DNA from: Akebia trifoliata
Lineage: Eukaryota > Streptophyta > Magnoliopsida > Ranunculales > Lardizabalaceae
Reading direction: 5' to 3'
Assembly: GCA_017979445.1 (NCBI GenBank)
Contig: CM030711.1
Coordinates: 45,865,560 to 45,929,559 of the forward strand
DNA length: 64,000 nucleotides
Every line of letters begins with the position of its first letter. Positions within the stretch are counted from its first letter, which is position 1. Positions 26,190 through 37,299 of the stretch are shown here, piece after piece. A program made the position numbers and the translations under genes. The notes under the pieces were generated by a model that saw only the letters and a program-made list of their open reading frames with translations, searched no databases and had not been told where the DNA came from.

Positions 26190-26214
26190 CCCCCCCCCCC
26201 CCCCCCCCCCCCCC
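26190..26214. repeat. Homopolymer C tract, 25 bases
   Basis: An uninterrupted run of C, much longer than expected in such AT-rich DNA. Similar shorter runs are at 16068-16083 (C), 41714-41727 (C, then a long A run) and 49169-49182 (G). Run lengths may be affected by sequencing error. Confidence 0.9.
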
Positions 26215-26944
26215 TTCATGGTTTCAAATATAGAATGAGTGAGATATTCAATGTGAACATTCTGTCACATTATCTTGTTGGATAACCACGATGACCATTG
26301 ACTAAGGTGATACTTTGAAAATATCGGTCAAGTCAATAAAATTCAATTGAGTCGATCGTATTTTTAATTAGATTAATTAAGAATTTTATAATTTAAATAT
26401 TTATTTTCCATATAAAGTTATGATAATGACTCTTGTAACTCACCTTTTTTTATTATAAAATATTTATAATTATTTGCATATAAATATGTATTAACTAATA
26501 GGTTTGCCTAGCCTACTAAGTTAGTAAGGATTTCACTCACCAAACACTATCTGATGCTTCAGGGTTGTAAAGGACAAAATTCAATGAACTTTGAAAAAAG
26601 AAATTCAAAAAAAGTCATTTTTCACCATTTTATTTTAATTTTAAGTTTGGAAGTTAGCCGTCCATTTTCAAAATCTTGGATCAAGTTCAAAATATATATT
26701 TTTTCTTTAGATCTAAGTTTTGCAAATAAGCATAAGGCTCTATTCGTTTGAGTTTCAGGAGCCAGCTTTTTTGATTTTTTTTTTTTTTTAAGTCAAAAAA
26801 TCAAAAAAATGATGTTCGTTTGGGTTTTTTAGGCTCCTACGGATTTCAATTTAGGCTTAAAAGTAGCTCCTCGAAGAAGTCATCCAAGAGGGGGGTTTCT
26901 TCAAATGACTTATGCGGGAAGTCAAAAATGTAAAATGCTCAAAT

Positions 26945-27500
26945 GTAATTACTAAAATACCTTTTATCTAAAATTAAATTTTCAACCAAACTTAACCTTA
27001 AAAATGAAATGAAATTATTAAAATACCTTTCATCTTTACCAAAATATTTTTCATATTCCAAAATACTTTTCATCTTTTCTTAAATTTTCAATCAAACTTA
27101 ACCTTAAAAAATAAAAGAAAATTATCAAAATACCCTTCATCTTTACCAAAATACCCTTCATCTTTAATCAAAATTTCAACCAAAATAAAAATGAATTACC
27201 AAAATACCCTTCATTGTTGCTAATTATCAAAATACGCTTCATATTTAATCAAATTTTTAATCAAACTTAATCTTAAAAAATAAATGAACTTACTAAAATA
27301 CTATTCATTTTTATCAAAATACTCTTCATCTTTAATCAAATTTTCAACCAAACTGAACCTTAAAAACAAAAGGGGATTACAAAAGTATGTACCATTCATT
27401 TTTCAAATGAATACTACCAAAATAACCTTCATCTTTACTATAAAGACCGAAAGCAATTCATCATCACTACTTTATTACCAAAACACTCTTCATCTTTATG
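26945..27500. repeat. Degenerate tandem array
   Basis: Imperfect units repeat the words AAAATACCCTTCATCTTTA and AATTTTCAACCAAACTTAAC, at least five times, with short insertions and deletions. The array is within the composite element. The open frame at 27284-27652 is made of these repeats and is not considered a gene. Confidence 0.75.
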
Positions 27501-27663
27501 TGAATGTTGAATTGTGTATTATGCAAGTATTTTATTTATCAATTTTTTTTTATATATTCATTTTTAAGAGGAGATGCTGTCAAAATTTTGATAGAATTAT
27601 AAAATTTATAAATTTATTTAAATTGAAAATACTTATTTTTGTAATTTTTTAATATAAAATTAA

Positions 27664-27698
<35 letters not shown>

Positions 27699-27699
27699 A

Positions 27700-27736
<37 letters not shown>
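27664..27736. repeat. TA microsatellite
   Basis: About 36 TA units with three small interruptions (TATTAT). Confidence 0.95.
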
Positions 27737-27738
<2 letters not shown>

Positions 27739-28187
27739 GGTGTTATGCTCATTCTTGATGCATTATCAACATTAAAGATATTTTGATTATTTTACCAGAA
27801 TAACAATAAAAAATTATTAAACGAATATCAATTTTTGATTTATGTGCTTATGTAACGAACAAGCTTTTACTGGATGTAATTTTTCAAGTTTTTGACTTCT
27901 ACTTCTTCCAGAAATTAGTTTTTATAAAGAAAATACCTTGTGGTGTTGGATGGCTGATGTGATAATCCATTTGGGCAAAATGACCCTTAGGAAGGAAAAA
28001 ATTTCTTTAACTAACAATGGTAAACCGAGTTAAATAATTTATGTCGACCGAGACGAAATGATGACTCATTCGATTCACCTCGGCAGACGAAATACCGAGT
28101 TTCTTAGCCAACCTCTCCTTCTCTACTCTAGACTAAAATCGAAAGGCGCCCGAATCTTCTTCTCTTCCATTAGAAAGCCTGAAAGAT

Positions 28188-31100
28188 ATGTTGGGTTCGT
28201 TTCGAAATCGTTCCCAACCTTCGAAAAAGGTTAACTTTCGTTCTCCTTTGTCAAGTTGTAGCTTGGTTTTATTCAATTTTCTGTTAAATTTCTCAACTTT
28301 GTTGTTGTGGATGAGCAGCAGCAGCATGGAGAAGGAGAATGGATAGGTGTGAGTTTCAGACCAGAAAACTTAATTCCAGGTCTCATCATTGGTTTCCTCT
28401 TCGGTTTATTCTTAGATTTAACAAAACTCCCTAAAAACAATACAAAAGGGAACAAATTTCCTTTATCCAAGCAGCAGCAGCATAGACTAGTCTCTCATGG
28501 AAGTGATGAAGAACTTAAAATGGTTTGTTTGTTTTTTTTTTTATATTTAATTTATTAATTTCCTTTGTTCCTCTCTTTTTTTTTTATAACTCCTACTTAC
28601 ATGATTGTAATTACATGGTTGTATCTTTCAAGGGACATTTTTGTTAATGCTATTGATAAGAGTGAATTTAAAATGGGGTAGAGATCTGAAATCAAAAAGA
28701 GGAGAGAAGTTAAAGGCAAATGTTTCATACCCTTTTTTAAACTTAATTAGACTATATATAGTCTTACAGCAGAAATGAAATGCTAACAGTAAAAATTCAG
28801 CAACTACCACTAAGTAAGTCACTACTTACATGGGCAGCAACTACTACTACCACTAAGACCACGTCTTCTACCCCATCTACTTCCTAAGTCAGCACTACTA
28901 CCACTAACTAAGTTACCACTTACATGGGCCCTAAATATTCAGCAACCACTTACATGGGCAGCAACTACTACTACCACTAAGTAAGTTACCACTTACATGG
29001 GTCCTAAATATATGGGCACGTATCAGCTATTTCATGGTTTTATTTTTAAATGTTTGAGACTGCTAATTACTATATTTCAAAGTAGGAAGCCATATTTCTG
29101 TTTGTTGTGAATAAAAATGGAAGAATTGATGGATAATTTTATTGGAACAATTTATTTATTTTTGGTTATTTTTATAGTGATTTTCAATGAGTATGATTGG
29201 GTTTAGGAATAGTGGAGGTAGAAATGTGAGTCGGTTCGTTAATGAAATTGAATTCCCAATATTTAAAAAAATGAATGGGTTTAGTTCAATTGTGAGGATG
29301 ATGTCTAATACAAAATGGGAAATGCTAATTGCAGGTTTTGGTTGTTAGACAAGACCTTAAGATGGGAACTGGAAAGATTGCATCTCAATGTGCTCGTTAG
29401 TACACCAACGTTTTATTTTTTATTTTCATGCTCACAATTTCTTGATTCGTAAATTCCGGCCTGTCTCTTGCCCGTAGTTCTTTCGTTGATTTTATGTTAC
29501 TTTCTAATATTGGCAGATGCTGCCACTGGCATATACGCAGAAATGATCCAAAGGTACTTCATTGTTAATCATCTAAGTGATTTTCTTTCAAGCTTTGGCG
29601 TTTTTCAACACTTGAACATATTTTTTTTTTGATAGGTAATACTTGTGCATTTCTCTCATTCTCTCCCTCTCTCTCTATCTCTTGGACAAATGCATATGTA
29701 CATGTCTGATTCTCTATGCACGCACATGGTAATTTTAGCGTTCACAACAGGGTGAATTTGTTGTAAATTCATCTGACATTTCTTTAAGGGTATGTTTGAT
29801 TGCACATGGAAAATAGGGTGGAAAATTAATTTTCATGGAAAATGACATTTTTCAAGTGTTTGATTGCACATGGAAATGGAAATTCATTTTCCACCCCATT
29901 TAAAAAGTCCACTAAATCATGGATTTCACTTTCCCACCCATATGGGTGGGAAAATGAAATCCACTCATATTTTTCATCATCAATTCTTACCTCTGTCGTC
30001 GCCGCCGCCACCGTCGCCGCTACCACCGTCGCCGCCACCACCTTCGTCGCCACCGTCACCACATCCTCCCCCCTCCCTTTTCCTCTTCCTCGTCATCTTC
30101 TTCTTCTTCCTCTCCCCCTCCTCTCATCTTCTTCCTCCTTCTCCTCTTCTTTTTTTTCATAATTTTCCATGATTTTATCCAAGTGAAATCAAACAATGGA
30201 ATTTGATTTTCCAACCCTACCTATTTTCCACAACTAATTTTCCATGGATTTCAAATTCCATGGAAAGTGACTTTCCATGCAATCAAACATACCCTAAGTT
30301 CATTCAAGCATGGAAAATTTCTAATCAGGGTATGTCACCCTCATGTTTACATTTGATCAAATATGTCTTGCATATCATCACATATTCTCAAATACAAAAC
30401 AATTGACAATTCAATTTGGAAGCATGTATATTTAAAGTTGAATGTGTAATGGGCTAAAGAAGTGAGGGAGACAGTGAATTTTTAATCTACATAGAGGCAG
30501 TCCTTGTGTTGAATTTTTCCAATTTTTTCTCATCGCATGTTCTTGTTCTTAATGGAATTGATCAACATTTCCAAAGGTGTTGGAGGCATATATATTTGGA
30601 AGGTGGAGGCTTAATAAGGCGTTGACAAGGCTTACACCTTAGTGAACATGCACACCTTCTTGGAGTCTTTGATGATGAATTATGTTTGTATTTTTCTCTG
30701 TTTTTGTAATATCATTAAATAAGATCTTTATAATTGATAAAGTTTTCCTATTTTAACGTTCAATTTTCTTGTATCCTTTGGTTATTCTTCCTCCACTAGT
30801 TTTTGTCCCTTCCCAATTTCTATTTTTATCTCTATGCCGTATCTAGGCTTGTCTCCTCCTAATTTAGAGCAGTAGTATGTTTTTTTTTTTTTCTTCTAGT
30901 CAGAGGGGCTGTTACACTTAAGAGTGTTGCTTTTGTTGGAGGGATTGAAAATTTGAAAGTTGGAAAGTATGAAACTATGGATGCAATACAATTTAATTTG
31001 ATTTTGATGATTTTTGAATTTAGATACTACACTTTGGAATGGAAGGTGAAATTGTGAGTGGACACAATGATTACTATTTTATTATTTATCTATCTAAAAA

Positions 31101-34100
31101 GGCTGGCTTGTTGGGCGTAAGCCTCAAGGCTTTTGCTAGTGAAATGCCTTGCCTTGCGTATAAGCATTTAAGAACAATGAAATGGTTTGCTCACATGGGC
31201 ATTTTGTTTTTGAGTTAGGTTGTATTATATCAGAGAGATGGGTTTATTACCTATTTTCCTCTCTCTCTCTCTCTCTCTCTATCAATCTATCTATCTATAT
31301 ATATTTTGTGCCTGTCTACATGTGTTATTCATATTCCTCTCTCTATGTTGGAAGGAAATTTGATTTTCTAACATTTTTCCATGTGAGACACCTTGTCGTT
31401 CTCATTACTCATGTCAGACACATGCCAACAGACTTCAGAAAATCTTATTCATTCTTTCTTTGCTATTAATAAAATGTTTATATGACTGTTATGCATATTA
31501 GCTTTATCAAAATACACTCTTTCAATATAGTCTAATTCTAGAAGTGAAGTACATTGGCATGGGGTTAGCAATAGTTTGTGTGTTTAACACTTCATATTAT
31601 TGTGGGACGTCTGTTCATGTATTTCTTTCGTGGGATTTAGTGCCTTTAGTTGTTATTACACAGGATTATGTTACTCTTTGTGCTTGCCCTCAAATGCTTA
31701 GATAATGGTTATTACTTGTTACAGTCTTACAAGTTGTAAAGAGTCTCTTCGAATCTGTATTCTTGCAGCCAACGGTCCATTTTGAGGCAATGGGAACACT
31801 GTGGCCAACCCAAAATAGTTGTTTTATGCAAGAACCAGCAAGAAATGTAAGAAGGTGATCTTAATGAGAATACTCTATTCTCACTTAAATATAAATAGTA
31901 AGAAATCAGTTTCTTCCTTTTTATGTTCGAGAGAAGCCTCGCTTTAGTTGATGCATGGTGTTACCTTTGATAATCCTAGCAGGAATAAGCTGAAGGAAAC
32001 AGCCGAGAGCATTGGCCTTCCAACTTTTGTTGTTGCTGATGCAGGACGCACACAGGTGCCCTTTCATTTCTCTATAACATGATAATTTACTCAAATGTAA
32101 AAAGGGTTACCTTATATAAGCTCCAAGATGCAATTTTTTTGGAAACAAGAAATTGTGGTTGAGGGCTTGAGAACTTTCTTCCACAGGTTTCGGCTGGCTC
32201 AAGGACAGTTCTTGCTATTGGACCAGGTATGATTCTCTCAGTGCTACTTCATTATTCTTGTAATTATAATATGTCTCATGTCATGCTACAATTTCATTCT
32301 CTTGTGGTTGCTAAGATGATTTAGGACAAATCAGAATGATAGACAACACAATTTTAACTTGCTTTGTTTGATATTCTAAGAGAGCCCTTCAGGGCTGGTT
32401 AGTGAGAGTGATCAATTATACTATCAGGACTACAAGTAGGGCATTTAAAATGGTAATGGGCTTACACTAGGATTTACTAGGGATCCAGAGTGGGAATGCC
32501 AGAGTGACAAAGTTAACCAGGGCAGAGTGCTCCTAGAGCTCCATAATATATCAATTTAACTATGAATTTTCCATCCACTTTGAGATATATGGTCAACACC
32601 CCATACACATATTAATCAACCCACTTGTATCTGCAATCTTTGTGAACCTGTTTTCTCTTTGCGTAAGCTTCATTTTCTTCTCATCATACCATTTTCCAGT
32701 TTCCCTCCCATGCAACTTTGGTATTCATCTGCCACCATGTGAAGGTGAGACGAAACATTTTTAATCTCTTTCCACAGTTTGAATGAGTTGTTTTCCTTCA
32801 AGGGCCCAGTAAGCATCTTGGCCATGAACTTTGTAAGGATAAGAATGAAAACAAGTTTAGCTTCTATAAGAGAAGAAAACAACTTCTAGCAGGGATAACT
32901 TAGTATCTCAAAAAGAGAAGAGGTGCCATTAGCTTTGTTTCGAAGCATCAGGTTGGGAGCCAAGGAAATTTGAATATGCTTGGGAAATAGGTGGGTGGGA
33001 AAAGTAGGGTACATTAACATGTTGCATGATGTTCAGCATAAACAAGCTTACCTGCATAGTGCACAATTCCGTACTTATTGGTTGAAGAGGAAAGTCTTAT
33101 TTAAATTTGATACAACAAATAACTATAGGATTGCTATTTTAGAGCCATTGGATTATCATAAGAGGTGGTGATCAACTCTGGTTCTAGCATCGTGGGTCGC
33201 AATCGTGTTTGTGGAGGACACATTATGTAAACACGATTATTTCTAGACCCATGGTCAACATTTTATCAGAGCATTTCCCATTACAAAGTGAGTCTCAATT
33301 AATGATCGTTGTCCACCCAATTCATGCACATAGTCTACCACATGTTGTATTTATTCTCCTGCCAATGAAATCTCTGAGTGTCTTTTTTAATAGATAAAAT
33401 TTCATTAAAACAAAAACACTGGTGGTTGAGAAGGCCAACCAAAAACAAAGACAACCACTACAGATCCTATCACTGAAAAAGACCTCAAACAAAAGAAAAC
33501 TTACTCCTTGCACCTTAAATTGCAAACCCAGTCCTGTCTATCCAAAAAATAAAAATAAAAATCCCATTATTGAAATAATTATCTCCTGAAGAGAATGCTC
33601 AGGACCCTCAAAGGAATAAACATTCCTCTCCTTCCGTATTCCCCAGAAAATGGCAAATGGAATCCAAAGGATTCTTTTTGACGCCGAAAAGGACACACCA
33701 TGCGAATGCCAAACTTCCAACACAGAACACAATGAACTTGGAAAGCACTCAATGATTTGAAGAGTAAAGAGAGACCACATATCGTGGGCCAACTTGCAAT
33801 GAACGAATAAATAACCCATGGACTCCCCAACTGACTTGCACAGCGAATAGAAGCTCGGCATCGACGGGGATGGTAATTGCCCATCTAGACTTCTTTTCTG
33901 GATGGATAATCCAAGAAATTCGTGCCCAAATAATATTAGTTGCTTCTATTTTGTAAATGATTCCATTATTCGCAAATGAAGAAGGTTACAAAAGATCCAC
34001 TCGCAATTCCGGAAGAACTAACCTCATCCATCCATCCCATTGAGCCATTTATTAGTTTTTGCTGTGACTTGATGACTTCTTATGTAAGATGACCTTTGAT

Positions 34101-34179
34101 GAACCAACAATGTTTATGATTTTGGGCAGGAAGGAAAGCATCTGTGGATTCCGTAACAGGTAAATTGCGCTTGCTCTGA
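28188..34179 (+). CDS. Peptidyl-tRNA hydrolase 2, membrane-anchored
   Basis: Pth2/PTRH2-type enzyme, which hydrolyses the ester bond of peptidyl-tRNA released from stalled ribosomes. Exons: 28188-28229, 28316-28522, 29335-29395, 29517-29553, 31769-31846, 31983-32055, 32187-32226 and 34130-34179, giving 195 residues with all phases joined. The C-terminal catalytic domain (about 82-195) shows the family signatures 'KMVLVVRQDLKMGTGKIASQ', 'WEHCGQPKIVV', 'DAGRTQ', 'RTVLAIGPG' and terminal 'DSVTGKLRLL'. A hydrophobic, glycine-rich segment at about residues 34-49 ('IPGLIIGFLFGLFLDL') suggests an N-terminal membrane anchor, as in eukaryotic Pth2 at mitochondria. Exon 1 (14 codons, 'MLGSFRNRSQPSKK') is inferred: the second exon's frame has no ATG before an in-frame stop, while this upstream ATG joins in phase through a GT-AG intron. 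The acceptor lies in a CAG repeat, so it could shift by 3 or 6 bases. Confidence 0.88.
28796..29019. repeat. Minisatellite in PTH2 intron 2
   Basis: Higher-order repetition of CAGCAACTACTACTACCAC, TAAGTTACCACTTACATGGG and CCTAAATAT. Two near-identical blocks of about 75-80 bases are separated by a partly diverged one. Confidence 0.8.
29788..30294. mobile_element. PIF/Harbinger (Tourist-like) MITE in PTH2 intron 4
   Basis: The terminal inverted repeat GGGTATGTTTGATTGCA is perfect at both ends except near its inner edge, and it extends through GGAAAAT words. TAA flanks both sides (29785-29787 and 30295-30297), the PIF/Harbinger target size. The centre holds a GC-rich (CGC)n/(CAC)n trinucleotide tract followed by a long CT-rich tract, unlike its AT-rich surroundings. 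Apparent Ala- or Pro-rich frames in it are products of that low-complexity tract. Confidence 0.82.
30298..31768. other. Rest of PTH2 intron 4
   Basis: Unclassified AT-rich intron with a (CT)n(ATCT)n microsatellite at about 31258-31303. No other element ends are seen. Confidence 0.5.
32227..33369. other. Left part of PTH2 intron 7, unclassified
   Basis: Intronic DNA preceding the LINE remnant. Short frames occur but none resembles a known protein. Some may belong to decayed retroelement sequence. Confidence 0.4.
33370..33890 (-). mobile_element. LINE 3' end (RT zinc-binding region) in PTH2 intron 7
   Basis: Minus-strand translation, with one frame shift near the start, gives 'GYLFVHCKLAHDMWSLF', 'LEVWHSHGVSF', 'IPFAIFWGIRKERN' and 'SFEGPEHS'. 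This is the characteristic zf-RVT tail of plant L1-type LINEs. The element ends at the left in a T-run (33383-33388, on the plus strand). It is 5'-truncated and inactive. Confidence 0.8.
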
Positions 34180-34545
34180 TGGTATCAGCTACTAATGAAG
34201 CTTATTGGACTATATTTGCTAGACAGAAATTTGTAAGTATTCTACTTGTATTCCTCATCGTGGAGGTTTTCTTTCTCCAGCCATGTTTCACTAGATGATT
34301 TGATCTCATTAAATGAAACTTACTGATGTCCATCAGGTATTTTGTTGCAATGTGCCACGATGGGCTTTTTAATATTGTTGTTCGTTGTAAATCATAGCTC
34401 ACTTAAATTTGCTTGATTTTAGTGATTAAATTGAAGTAATGAACATGTCAATTATAAAAAAAAAAAACAGTTTTCCAATGTAAACATCATTTGAGCATAC
34501 AAAAAGGTCAAAAAGGGAGTTGAGGTATCAACTCTCACAGATGGG
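34180..34545. other. PTH2 3' flank
   Basis: Immediately downstream of the PTH2 stop; probably holds its 3' UTR. An A-rich run lies at 34458-34468. No gene is supported. Confidence 0.4.
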
Positions 34546-34554
34546 AACCAACTT

Positions 34555-34649
34555 TTTTTTTTGATGGGTAAGCTAGACTTGAATCCACGACCTCAAAGTT
34601 GTTTTGCAATGTGTCAAACTAACTGAGCTATGGGTATAAGCCCGACATC
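34555..34649 (-). mobile_element. Short tRNA-derived SINE with 9-bp duplication
   Basis: AACCAACTT occurs at 34546-34554 and 34650-34658. On the minus strand the insert has an A-box (TAGCTCAGTTAG) and a B-box-like GTGGATTCAAGTC, and ends in an A-run. It retains tRNA-like spacing but no closing acceptor stem, so it is a SINE rather than a tRNA gene. Confidence 0.75.
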
Positions 34650-35043
34650 AACCAACTTAACAAGCTGGCACCTTCTCTCTCTAACGTTGAAGTTGCTAAT
34701 CAATTTGTTTGATTATTCTGAGGCGGTGTTAAATGCAGAAACACCAAATAATTTGCAAGCTTTCTTGTTAAGGTTGATTCATGCTCTAATATTGCTGATG
34801 TTGTGATCCACGATATTTGAACTAAATTGGATCTAACCAAATGGATGATAGGATTACTGATAGAGATAGGGATGGATAGGCGCAGAGATGAGAATATTGA
34901 TCCACCACACAATCTTAGCCACTGGTTATGAAATAGTTTTCAGAAATTTAATATTTTGGGCGCATTGTTCATTTTGGTTATGGCTGAAACAAAATTTGGA
35001 ATAAAAGTTTCATGTAGAAGAATCTCTCTTCCCAATTGATGTT

Positions 35044-35468
35044 GAGAGCTGCTATTGGCACCCCAACTTTTACTTATCACATCCAAATTAAAAAGTAAGA
35101 CAATGGTTGAGAATAGAGTTGTGATTTTCTGATTCCCCCCTCTGACATACTCTCGACGTAGCATGTGACAGAACCGTAGATTTTCTTCCTCAAGAGTAGA
35201 GGGGGAGTATGTCAGAAAATCAACGAGTATGTCAGAGGGGAGAGTAGAGTTCTCTAGATTTCTATTATTTAGATTTAGGATTTTATATGGGCCTAGAGTT
35301 CTTTCAATGTGTTATAACTTATAACGCTTTATAATGTTGAAATGATAACTTTGAACCAAACTTTTCTAATGTTTGAATGGTGTGTTTTAATCTTTAATTA
35401 GGGAGTGATAAATAATTTAAGAAATTGGGTTGTAATTAGTAAAAGTTGGAGACCCAGTTGCAGCTCTC
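35044..35468. mobile_element. MITE with GAGAGCTGC terminal inverted repeats
   Basis: The left end GAGAGCTGCTATTGGCACCC plus CAACTTTTACTTA and the right end TAGTAAAAGTTGGAGACCC plus GCAGCTCTC are inverted copies. Interior words (TTTAGGATTTTATATGGGC, GTTGAAAT, TTAAGAAATTGGG) recur in reverse orientation at 46905-47125. The foldback at 35135-35241 lies inside it and is missing from the other copy. Confidence 0.65.
35135..35241. repeat. Foldback repeat inside the MITE
   Basis: CCCCTCTGACATACTC at the left and GAGTATGTCAGAGGGG at the right are inverted copies. An internal second AGTATGTCAG is also present. The left arm continues into GCATGTGACAGAACCGTAGAT and TTTCTTCC, the core shared with the foldbacks at 21.0, 48.4 and 52.1 kb. 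Confidence 0.65.
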
Positions 35469-35629
35469 TTTATGAGTTGATTCTTTGTTGAATAAGTTCT
35501 AGCTACTCTTGTTTGTTGTTAGGTAAGTAAGTTTTGAGATGAATCTACTAGAAAAAGATACAATCAAACAATTCTATGGACGTCAAGCAATTGTACGCTC
35601 CTTTTAAATTAGACAGGTCCCTTCAACCC

Positions 35630-35872
35630 TATTTTGTTTTTTTAAATATTATAACGGGGTGTCCGGACTTACGTCCGACTAGGGGACCGGATGAGCCAGG
35701 GTTGGAACTAAGGCATATGGGACCCTCCCTTGGGCACATGCAATGTCAGCGCATCACAACGCACCAGATAAGTGAGGGAACACCGTCGTGGGTGGCCCTC
35801 AGGAAATATGGCTCATACTGGGTATTGAACACAACCTACGGACTCTCACCGCTTCTTGGATTCAAAATTGCC
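35630..35872 (-). mobile_element. SINE copy, same family as 58165-58412
   Basis: On the minus strand it shares, in order, TTCAATACCCA.TATGAGC, CCACC, TTCCCTCACTTA, TGCCCAAGGGAGGG.CCCAT, ATGCCTT, GTAA.TCC and GACACCCC with the copy at 58.2 kb. A T-run at its left edge corresponds to the A-rich tail. The open frame across it is non-genic. Confidence 0.75.
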
Positions 35873-37065
35873 ATTGAAATATCAACTATAAACCGTAGCT
35901 TCATGCACGTATCCCACTTCATGTATCTCGAAAAATTGAAAATTTGGGTGACCCGTAATGTCACCTAATAGCAAGCACTTCTAATCCTTCCCATCAAGTG
36001 ATCAACATTAAGAAGTGCGCCAGTAGTAGTGTTTCCTCTTGAGCCCATGTTGTGGGCCAATAAATGGGTATGATGTTGCATCAGATCATGCTCCATAAAA
36101 AATGTTTCTTTGAGATAGTTTTTCACAATTTGTCGACAAGTCTTACCTGGAAGCCATATTTATCTCATAAAAGCTAATGTGGGTAATTTTAACATACCCC
36201 TCCAAGTTTTGCTAAATATATGAGATGTCTATTTTGTTTTCAAATTGATGGCGGTACCCCCTTCGACTGCAGTCTTCTATGATATTCATAGAAAAACACT
36301 GAAATACCCTTGTCTCCAATCTCTTGTAGTCACCTTTTAGTTTGATTGGTGCACATATTAGTCTGATTCTAAGGGTGATTTGGGTCAGTTTCTTGCTACT
36401 ATAATTGCAAATTGCCATAGAGCATCATTTGATCTGTGAAGTGGTAACAAATGGGGATATCGACTGCAAATTTTGCAAAAAAAATGTAAAGGTTTGCATA
36501 TATCTTTGCAAAAACATTACCGAAGGCAAAGTTTTACTCTCTTCAAGAAATGCTTCGAGAAATGCCGAAAGTATGTTAAGTGGGTAATGTTGAAGGTTAA
36601 TTCTCTTTTGAGATTATTCTTAGAGTTGTCTATAATGAGTGCAACTAGAAGTCTTTGGAGTGATGAGTGAATCAGTATGTGTGGTGTGCTTTGTAATCTC
36701 TAGAGTCAAGTTTAAACGTGTGGTGGTGGTTGTTTCTATGTGAAAGTGAGTTTACATTATTATCTAGAAGGATTGTTAGCAAAAAAAGGTTGTTTGCACT
36801 CATTTGATGGATAAAATTAGAGAAAAGTCCATAGAAATTCAAATTCACTCTCTTTAAGTAAACTCAATTGCCATCCTTTTCTTGATGGCTTTAAAAGAAA
36901 CACTTTCTATTGCTAAAGCAATGCTATGAGAGTTTTAATGCTTTTGATATATTAAAAACAAACATTAGTTCCAGAGAGTTGATGGATTAGAGGTAAGGCC
37001 TAGCTGACACTGATTTGGATCCAAAGGTAAATGACAAGTGGGCCCATGATATATATATGGATCCT
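35873..37065. other. Intergenic, no gene recognised
   Basis: AT-rich DNA with several short frames on both strands but no conserved motif. A decayed repeat is likely; no element ends could be defined. Confidence 0.4.
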
Positions 37066-37284
37066 GATAATATGAGTAGCCAGGTGGCGTACTCAATCGA
37101 CTCCCTTATGTGGACAAGCTTGGGAATAGTAGATCTGTATGCCTTGGGATACATGACTCCCTTGGGATACACTTTTTATGTGGAAGTGCAATCATGTATC
37201 CCGAGGCGTATAGATCTAAGGTTTCCAAACTTGTCACGTTAAGGAGTCGATTGAGTATGATGCCACCTGGCAAGTTATATTATC
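37066..37284. repeat. Long near-perfect hairpin
   Basis: Arms of about 90 bases pair with few mismatches. The left arm runs GATAATAT, GCCAGGTGGC, TACTCAATCGACTCC, AAGCTTGG, TAGATCT and TTGGGATACATGA. The right arm is its inverse, ending GCCACCTGGC and ATATTATC. The loop is about 35 bases. It could be a foldback MITE or, if transcribed, a small-RNA precursor. The GGGATACAT core is shared with the other foldbacks. Confidence 0.85.
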
Positions 37285-37299
37285 ACGACTTTAGATATA

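Larger units (their letters stand above)
26503..28020 (+). mobile_element. Non-autonomous element interrupted by a larger insertion
   Basis: The left part (26503-26720) and right part (about 27905-28020) match the compact copy at 51043-51425. Shared words are CTACTAAG..AGTAAGGATTTCA, TTTTCACC.TTT, ATTTTCAAAA and TAATCCATTTG..CAAAA.GACCCTTAG. The middle (about 26740-27900) is absent from the compact copy. It begins near GGCTCTATTCGTTTGAG and contains the tandem array and TA microsatellite listed separately. No coding frame is supported. Confidence 0.5.

Noticed and set aside
27284..27652. 122-residue plus-strand frame
   Set aside because: Built from the degenerate tandem array; Lys/Phe/Ile-rich, low complexity and without a motif.
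29826..30172. Ala/Val-rich and Pro/Ser-rich frames
   Set aside because: They come from the trinucleotide and CT tracts inside the PIF-type MITE.
33538..33884. Two overlapping minus-strand frames of about 100 residues as host genes
   Set aside because: Their sequence matches the LINE zinc-binding tail, and the two frames are one element with a shift.
35576..35968. 130-residue plus-strand frame
   Set aside because: Spans a minus-strand SINE; the frame is a chance product of the SINE sequence.
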